Translations under genes and position numbers: made by a program
Notes under the pieces: model-generated
Database searches by the model: none
Told to the model about the DNA's origin: nothing
The model's input: only the letters and a program-made list of their open reading frames with translations
Assembly (NCBI GenBank): GCA_002501485.1
Contig: DLTS01000059.1
Span: forward strand, 1 to 64,000
DNA length: 64,000 nucleotides
Source: Acidimicrobiaceae bacterium UBA7830
Lineage (GTDB): Bacteria; Actinomycetota; Acidimicrobiia; Acidimicrobiales; Ilumatobacteraceae
Direction: 5' to 3'
Part shown: positions 59,717 to 64,000 of the stretch, piece after piece
How positions within the stretch are numbered: position 1 is the stretch's first letter
Layout of the letters: each line of letters starts with the position of its first letter

Positions 59717-60519
59717 CAGGTGTCCCTCCACTTGCCAGCGGTCGGCCCATCGGTTGCTCCTCCGGCAAAGGCTTGAGCTTGAAGCATCCAATCACGGGCG
59801 AGTTCTCCCTCGGTCACGAGGTTCGTGTCATCGACATGACGACGCTGCGTCACGATGAGACAGAAATCTTTTGCGCTACCAAATACTGCGGCATCTGCAC
59901 CTTCAAGATTCCACTCCCAAACGTCTCCAGACGGAGCATCCAGTCTGACTGACACGTTGCCTGCGGGCACCTCAAGTCCTCGGTTGATGTAGCTCCAACT
60001 GCGGGTGATGATTCCTAATTGGGCGATGTGGCGCAGACGGTCAGACGCGGGTCTGCTGGCGCCGAGGGTGTCAACGACATCTTGTCCGTGTGCCCATGCC
60101 TCCATGAGACGTGCAGTGAGAAATGACTTGGCTCCCATGGACGGGCCATACCACTCGACGCGAGCATCCTCGACGAGGGTCCGGCCTGCGGCCTCGAGAG
60201 CCCGACGGTTGGCGCGCCATTCACTGAGGAGGCCGTCGCCGGTGAGAGCGCGAAGTGGTTCCATCGTCTCTCGGTCAAGCGCCGCTGGATCAGACATCAA
60301 CTCTGCGAGATGATCACGATGTTCGATAAATGCAGACGCATCGCGAATCGCAAGCGCTGCGGTGGCGTCAAAGTAGGTGAGATGAGCAATTTGATCAGCA
60401 ACATTCCACCCGGGGCTCGGAGTTGCTTCCGCCCACTGCTGCGGTGAGAGCGACGAGACGACATCATCAAGCGCCTGTTGCTCAGCGATGAGGTCATCGA
60501 GAACACCCTGAACAGTCAT
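59716..60519 (-). CDS. TIGR03084 family metal-binding protein (maleylpyruvate isomerase-like)
   Basis: A 267-residue DinB-fold protein. ATPSPGWNVADQIAHLTYFDATA with His46 and RLMEAWAHGQDVVDTLG provide the metal-binding His residues of the mycothiol-dependent maleylpyruvate isomerase-like N-terminal domain; the rest (FCLIVTQRRHVDDTNLVTEG) matches the actinobacterial TIGR03084 group. It commonly sits next to acyl-CoA dehydrogenases, as here. Biochemical function is not established. AAGGGGGAAA precedes ATG 60519. It leads the operon with the acyl-CoA dehydrogenase and nitronate-monooxygenase-like genes. Confidence 0.88.
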   Translation of the reverse strand: MTVQGVLDDLIAEQQALDDVVSSLSPQQWAEATPSPGWNVADQIAHLTYFDATAALAIRDASAFIEHRDHLAELMSDPAALDRETMEPLRALTGDGLLSEWRANRRALEAAGRTLVEDARVEWYGPSMGAKSFLTARLMEAWAHGQDVVDTLGASRPASDRLRHIAQLGIITRSWSYINRGLEVPAGNVSVRLDAPSGDVWEWNLEGADAAVFGSAKDFCLIVTQRRHVDDTNLVTEGELARDWMLQAQAFAGGATDGPTAGKWRDT

Positions 60520-60588
60520 TTTCCCCCTTTATGCGGCGTTCCACGTCCGTTTGGATTGCCGTTGTCAGCGCCGTCTCTCATTACCGGA

Positions 60589-60618
60589 TTGACTAATGAA
60601 GGTACCACCACCTACGGT
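60589..60618 (+). promoter_or_regulatory. Promoter for the acyl-CoA carboxylase pair (TTGACT-18-TACGGT, leaderless)
   Basis: TTGACT at 60589-60594 and TACGGT at 60613-60618, 18 bp apart, form the best -35/-10 pair in the window. The GTG start at 60627 lies eight bases after the -10 and no Shine-Dalgarno is present, so the mRNA is predicted to be leaderless. Confidence 0.55.
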
Positions 60619-60626
60619 CATCGATT

Positions 60627-62261
60627 GTGTCGAACGAAATCACTGTGGGGAGCGTGGCACGACCGAGATCAGTCATTCGATCGCGGCTCGATACGCGCAG
60701 TTCTGAGTTTCAAAACAACAAGGCGGAGATGGAAGCACTCTGGGGCCTTGTTGCCGATGAACTCTCGAAAGTAGAGACAATTGGTGGGCAACGGTATGTC
60801 GACCGTCATCGCAAACGCGGGAAGATGCTCGCTCGTGAGCGCATAGAGCAGATTGTTGACCCTGATACGCCGTTTCTTGAGTTGAGTCCGCTTGCCGGGT
60901 GGGGGTCTGAATTCCCGATCGGTGCGGGAGTGGTAATGGGCATCGGAATTATCGAGGGCGTCGAAGTTGGTATCACCGCCACCGATATGACTTACCGAGG
61001 CGGTTCGTCGAACCCACGAACCGTTGAGAAGGGCTCACGGTTCTTCGAAATCGTTGCCCAGAATCGCTTGCCGTGGATCGCGTTGAACGAGTCGGCAGGT
61101 GCAGACCTTCCACATCAAGCCGACATCTTTGTTCCGGGGGGAGCGAGCTTCAAACATCAAACCCAGTTGTCGAAAGCTGGTATTCCGACAATCACAGTTG
61201 GGTTCGGACCGGCCACAGCCGGTGGCGCATACACGGTTGGAATGAGTGATTACACGGTCTTTGTGAGAGAGCGAGGCACGGCGTACTTGGGTGGGCCGCC
61301 CCTCGTGAAGATGGCGATCGACGAAATTGTTGATGAGGAAACACTCGGCGGAGCGGAGATGCACTCTCGGGTGAGCGGATTATCCGATTACCTCGCCGTC
61401 GACGAAATGGATGCGCTCCGTATCACCCGAGAAATCGTTGCTCACCTGAGGTGGGAGAAACTCGGTCCTGGCCCTACCGAACCGGTTGATGAGCCGCTGT
61501 TCTCACCCGATGAGTTGATCGGGTGTGCTTCGGCAGATGTCCGGGTTCCGTTTGACATACGTGAGGTGTACGCCCGTGTGCTCGACGGAAGTCGTTTTGA
61601 AGAGTTCAAGCCGTTGTACGGCGACAAATTGATCTGCGGCTGGGGATCGGTGCACGGGTTCCCTGTTGGGTTCATTGGAAATAACGGCATTCTGTTCTCG
61701 GAAGAGGCGGCAAAGGGTGCGCAATTCATTCAACTCTGCAATCGCACCAGCACGCCACTTGTCTTTTTGCACAACATCACAGGGTTCATGGTGGGTTCAC
61801 AGGCCGAGCGGGGCGGCATCATTCGCAATGGGGCGAAGCTCATCAACGCGGTGTCGAACTCTGAGGTTCCTCACGTCGTGCTGATGGTTGGAGCCTCGTA
61901 CGGGGCGGGCAACTACGGCATGGCGGGTCGGGCATACGATCCTCGATTTATTTTCACGTGGCCAAATCACAAGATCGCGGTGATGGGCGGCCGACAGCTC
62001 GCCGGTGTTATGGATATTGTCGCTCGAAACGCCGCAGCTGGTCGCGGTATTGATGTTGACGAAGAACAGTTGAACACCCAGAAAGAAGCCCTTGAGGCGC
62101 AGATCGAAAGTGAGAGTTCAGCATTGTTCGCCACCGGTCGACTTTGGGATGATGGAATTATCCACCCGAATGACACTCGGCATGTCTTAGGAATGGCGCT
62201 CTCGGCTATTCACTCGAATGAAGTCCGCGGGGCGACCGAATACGGCGTGTGGAGGCACTGA
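60627..62261 (+). CDS. Acyl-CoA carboxylase carboxyltransferase (beta) subunit, methylcrotonyl/geranyl-CoA type
   Basis: A 544-residue carboxyltransferase of biotin-dependent acyl-CoA carboxylases. YVDRHRKRGKMLARERIEQIVDPDTPFLELSPLAG, ESAGADLPHQADIFVPGG, GPATAGGAYTVGMSDYTVFVRERGTAYLGGPPLVKMA and IGNNGILFSEEAAKGAQFIQLCNRTSTPLVFLHNITGFMVG (in pieces) are the family elements. The GGASFKHQTQLSKAGIPTI and GGPPLV regions fit methylcrotonyl-/geranyl-CoA carboxylases (AccD1, AtuC) more than PccB. The reaction carboxylates a gamma-position of an enoyl-CoA, used in leucine or acyclic-terpenoid breakdown. The biotin-carboxylase subunit gene follows 2 bases after the stop. Confidence 0.92.
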   Translation: MSNEITVGSVARPRSVIRSRLDTRSSEFQNNKAEMEALWGLVADELSKVETIGGQRYVDRHRKRGKMLARERIEQIVDPDTPFLELSPLAGWGSEFPIGAGVVMGIGIIEGVEVGITATDMTYRGGSSNPRTVEKGSRFFEIVAQNRLPWIALNESAGADLPHQADIFVPGGASFKHQTQLSKAGIPTITVGFGPATAGGAYTVGMSDYTVFVRERGTAYLGGPPLVKMAIDEIVDEETLGGAEMHSRVSGLSDYLAVDEMDALRITREIVAHLRWEKLGPGPTEPVDEPLFSPDELIGCASADVRVPFDIREVYARVLDGSRFEEFKPLYGDKLICGWGSVHGFPVGFIGNNGILFSEEAAKGAQFIQLCNRTSTPLVFLHNITGFMVGSQAERGGIIRNGAKLINAVSNSEVPHVVLMVGASYGAGNYGMAGRAYDPRFIFTWPNHKIAVMGGRQLAGVMDIVARNAAAGRGIDVDEEQLNTQKEALEAQIESESSALFATGRLWDDGIIHPNDTRHVLGMALSAIHSNEVRGATEYGVWRH

Positions 62262-62263
62262 TC

Positions 62264-64000
62264 ATGGCAAATCGACAGATTCGGCGACTCCTTATCGCAA
62301 ACCGCGGCGAAATCGCAATCCGTATTGCACGCACCGCCCGAGACCGCGGCATCTCGTGTGTCGGCGTGTATTCAGACGCAGATAGCACATCCCTCCACCT
62401 TGACTCAATGGACGTGGCAGTGGCACTTGGCGGGGAGACCGCAGCCGAGAGTTATTTACGCATTGATGCAATCGTCGAAGCAGCGGTTGCGAATGGATGC
62501 GATGCGGTACATCCCGGGTACGGATTTCTAGCCGAAAACGCTGAGGCGGCGCGTGCGGTTGAAGCAGTGGGCCTCATGTGGGTTGGACCAACCGCCGAGC
62601 AGATCGAACTGCTCGGTGACAAGGTGGCGGCGAAACGTGCAGCGGAAGAGGCAGGTGTTCCCACGACTCCGATTATTGAAGTTGCAACCGATGGCAGCAC
62701 TCCAGCAGACGTATCGATGCCAGCGTTGGTGAAAGCGGCTGCCGGTGGTGGCGGTCGAGGGATGCGAATTGTCCGAGAGGGCGACGACCTTGCAGCCGCA
62801 ATCGAGTCAGCTTCGCGTGAGGCGGCCGCGGCATTTGGCGATGCGACCGTGTTTATTGAGCCCTATATCGAACAGGGTCGCCATATCGAAGTTCAGATCG
62901 TGGGCGACGGCGAAGGCGAGGTTTTGCACTTCGGTGAACGTGATTGTTCGGTGCAGCGCCGTAATCAGAAAGTGATCGAGGAAGCTCCGGCGATCAGCCT
63001 GCCAGATGAAGTTCGTGCAGCGTTGCACGATGGAGCGACGCGCCTCGCTCGTCATGTGAACTATCGGGGTGCGGGGACCGTCGAGTTCCTTGTCGGTAAC
63101 GATGGAAGGATCACCTTCCTGGAAGTGAATACCCGTTTGCAAGTCGAGCACCCGGTCACCGAAGCGGTGACCGGCATCGACCTCGTCGGACTCCAATTCG
63201 ACGTTGCATCAGGTATCGGGCTCGGAATGACTCAGGAGGCAATCTCGCTTTGCGGTCACGCAATAGAGCTTCGTCTGGTAGCAGAAGATCCAAGTAGCGG
63301 GTGGATGCCGTCGACCGGTGTGATCACTGCGTTCGACGTCCCTGGCAATGTTCGGGTCGACAGTGGAATTCGTCCCGGCAGCGTTGTGACAACAAATTAC
63401 GACTCGCTTCTCGCCAAGATCATCGTCACGGGTGCTGACCGCCAGACTGCGCTCGCAATTGCCGCTGATGCCATGCGCCGGGCCGACATTGGGGGAGTTC
63501 GTACCAACGTCGACAGCCTTGTGGCGATTCTCACCGACGATGTGTTCGTTGAAGGTGGCGTCGACACCGGATACCTCGATCGGCAGCCTCATGTGTTGCA
63601 GGGTGTGCGACCGGAAACTGCAGACATCGACGCCCACCTTGTGGCCGTCGTTCTTGATCGAGTTGCAGCCAATCGAAGTGCCGATCAACGCTGGGGGTTT
63701 GCCCCTAGTGGTTGGAGAAATCTTTCGACACGCGGGCAACGGATAACGATGGTCGAATCGGGCGGTGATGCACCCGTCGAATATGAAGTCGAATATCGAT
63801 CACTCGGTGGCGACACTTGGGAATTTCTGCTTGGCCTATGGCCAAAAGCTGACGACGACGGCGCGCTGAACCCGGATGATCGCCCACGGTCGGTGGTGCG
63901 TCGCTACGGAGATGCCATAGAAATCGATGGTCGGCGAACCTCGCCCACCGTTTCCCGCCTCGGTGAGGCGTGGCGAGTGAGCGGCTGGTCTGGTCGCACC
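62264..64000 (+). CDS. Acyl-CoA carboxylase biotin-carboxylase (alpha) subunit, 3' end cut by the window
   Basis: From ATG 62264 the frame stays open to base 64000, giving 579 residues of the biotin-carboxylase subunit. RLLIANRGEIAIRIARTARDRG, VHPGYGFLAENAEAARAV, ALVKAAAGGGGRGMRIVREGDDL (ATP-grasp Gly loop), ERDCSVQRRNQKVIEEAPA and EVNTRLQVEHPVTEAVTGIDLV are the family's signature blocks. Beyond about 470 the sequence turns into the BT domain; the C-terminal biotinyl domain (AMKM) is outside the window. It forms the holoenzyme with the preceding beta subunit, and together with that gene it is an operon with the leaderless promoter. Confidence 0.93.
   Translation, partial: MANRQIRRLLIANRGEIAIRIARTARDRGISCVGVYSDADSTSLHLDSMDVAVALGGETAAESYLRIDAIVEAAVANGCDAVHPGYGFLAENAEAARAVEAVGLMWVGPTAEQIELLGDKVAAKRAAEEAGVPTTPIIEVATDGSTPADVSMPALVKAAAGGGGRGMRIVREGDDLAAAIESASREAAAAFGDATVFIEPYIEQGRHIEVQIVGDGEGEVLHFGERDCSVQRRNQKVIEEAPAISLPDEVRAALHDGATRLARHVNYRGAGTVEFLVGNDGRITFLEVNTRLQVEHPVTEAVTGIDLVGLQFDVASGIGLGMTQEAISLCGHAIELRLVAEDPSSGWMPSTGVITAFDVPGNVRVDSGIRPGSVVTTNYDSLLAKIIVTGADRQTALAIAADAMRRADIGGVRTNVDSLVAILTDDVFVEGGVDTGYLDRQPHVLQGVRPETADIDAHLVAVVLDRVAANRSADQRWGFAPSGWRNLSTRGQRITMVESGGDAPVEYEVEYRSLGGDTWEFLLGLWPKADDDGALNPDDRPRSVVRRYGDAIEIDGRRTSPTVSRLGEAWRVSGWSGRT

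Noticed and set aside
1..64000. Prophage, transposon or rRNA genes
   Set aside because: No transposase, integrase, capsid or rRNA sequence is visible anywhere in the window.

Overview
The window is 64 kb of chromosome from an actinobacterium (Actinomycetota), most likely a member of Acidimicrobiia. Direct evidence: the one-piece 2-oxoglutarate decarboxylase with a fused E2 domain (kgd), tiny bS22- and bL37-like ribosomal proteins, a C-loop hairpin RNA resembling the actinobacterial 6C RNA, a UvrD2 helicase with an HRDC tail, frequent GTG starts, and the order tRNA-Gln/glmU/prs/rplY/pth/mfd next to metG/tatD/ksgA/ispE. The class assignment is inference; GC looks to be in the mid-50s by eye. 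There is no rRNA, phage, transposase or CRISPR array, and no gene-free stretch longer than about 270 bp.

Layout. 1-4.8 kb (minus): ettA, cysQ-like, a crotonase and a partial UbiB kinase in one tightly packed unit. 4.9-11.8 kb (plus): a 2OG-Fe(II) oxygenase, kgd, and a PPDK-like protein without the ATP-grasp domain, preceded by a 7-codon leader ORF. 11.8-20.9 kb: HAD hydrolase, an NYN-S1-(KKTPA)n protein coupled to exonuclease III, uvrD2, a PH-domain membrane gene that appears frameshifted, alpha/beta hydrolase, AMACR-like racemase, histidine phosphatase, a lipoprotein and a small membrane protein. 20.9-32.4 kb (minus): the conserved block mfd-pth-rplY-prs-glmU(N-terminal half only)-tRNA-Gln, then bS22 on plus, and ispE-ksgA-DPBB protein-tatD-metG. 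32.4-40.3 kb: thioesterase, HAD/rsmI/DUF192, ychF, a 6C-like RNA, trxA, bL37, VOC protein, L,D-transpeptidase lipoprotein, an Fe-S type PD-(D/E)XK nuclease, a small unknown protein and tRNA-Leu.

40.3-64 kb: a long catabolic region: Rieske oxygenase with a beta-rich unknown, three acyl-CoA ligases, a RutE-like nitroreductase, two amidases, a 1-Cys peroxiredoxin, a type III CoA-transferase, two acyl-CoA dehydrogenases, a DUF35/thiolase pair, a second 2OG oxygenase with trmB, a nitronate-monooxygenase-like flavoprotein, a TIGR03084 protein, and a biotin-dependent acyl-CoA carboxylase pair that runs off the window end. Together these imply activation, dehydrogenation, carboxylation and thiolytic or retro-aldol cleavage of acyl-CoAs, perhaps of branched, cyclic or sterol-like origin. 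The substrate cannot be read from the sequence.

Expression. Sixteen protein genes or leader ORFs have a TAnnnT hexamer within about 10 nt upstream of the start codon (closest 6-10 nt) and usually no Shine-Dalgarno, which suggests widespread leaderless transcription. Genes inside operons instead use ATGA/GTGA overlaps or clear AGGAG sites. The most noteworthy observations are the 6C-like RNA, the leader peptide before the ATP-grasp-less PPDK, the NYN-S1-histone-like protein, the half-length GlmU sharing a base with the tRNA-Gln CCA, and the frameshifted PH-domain gene.
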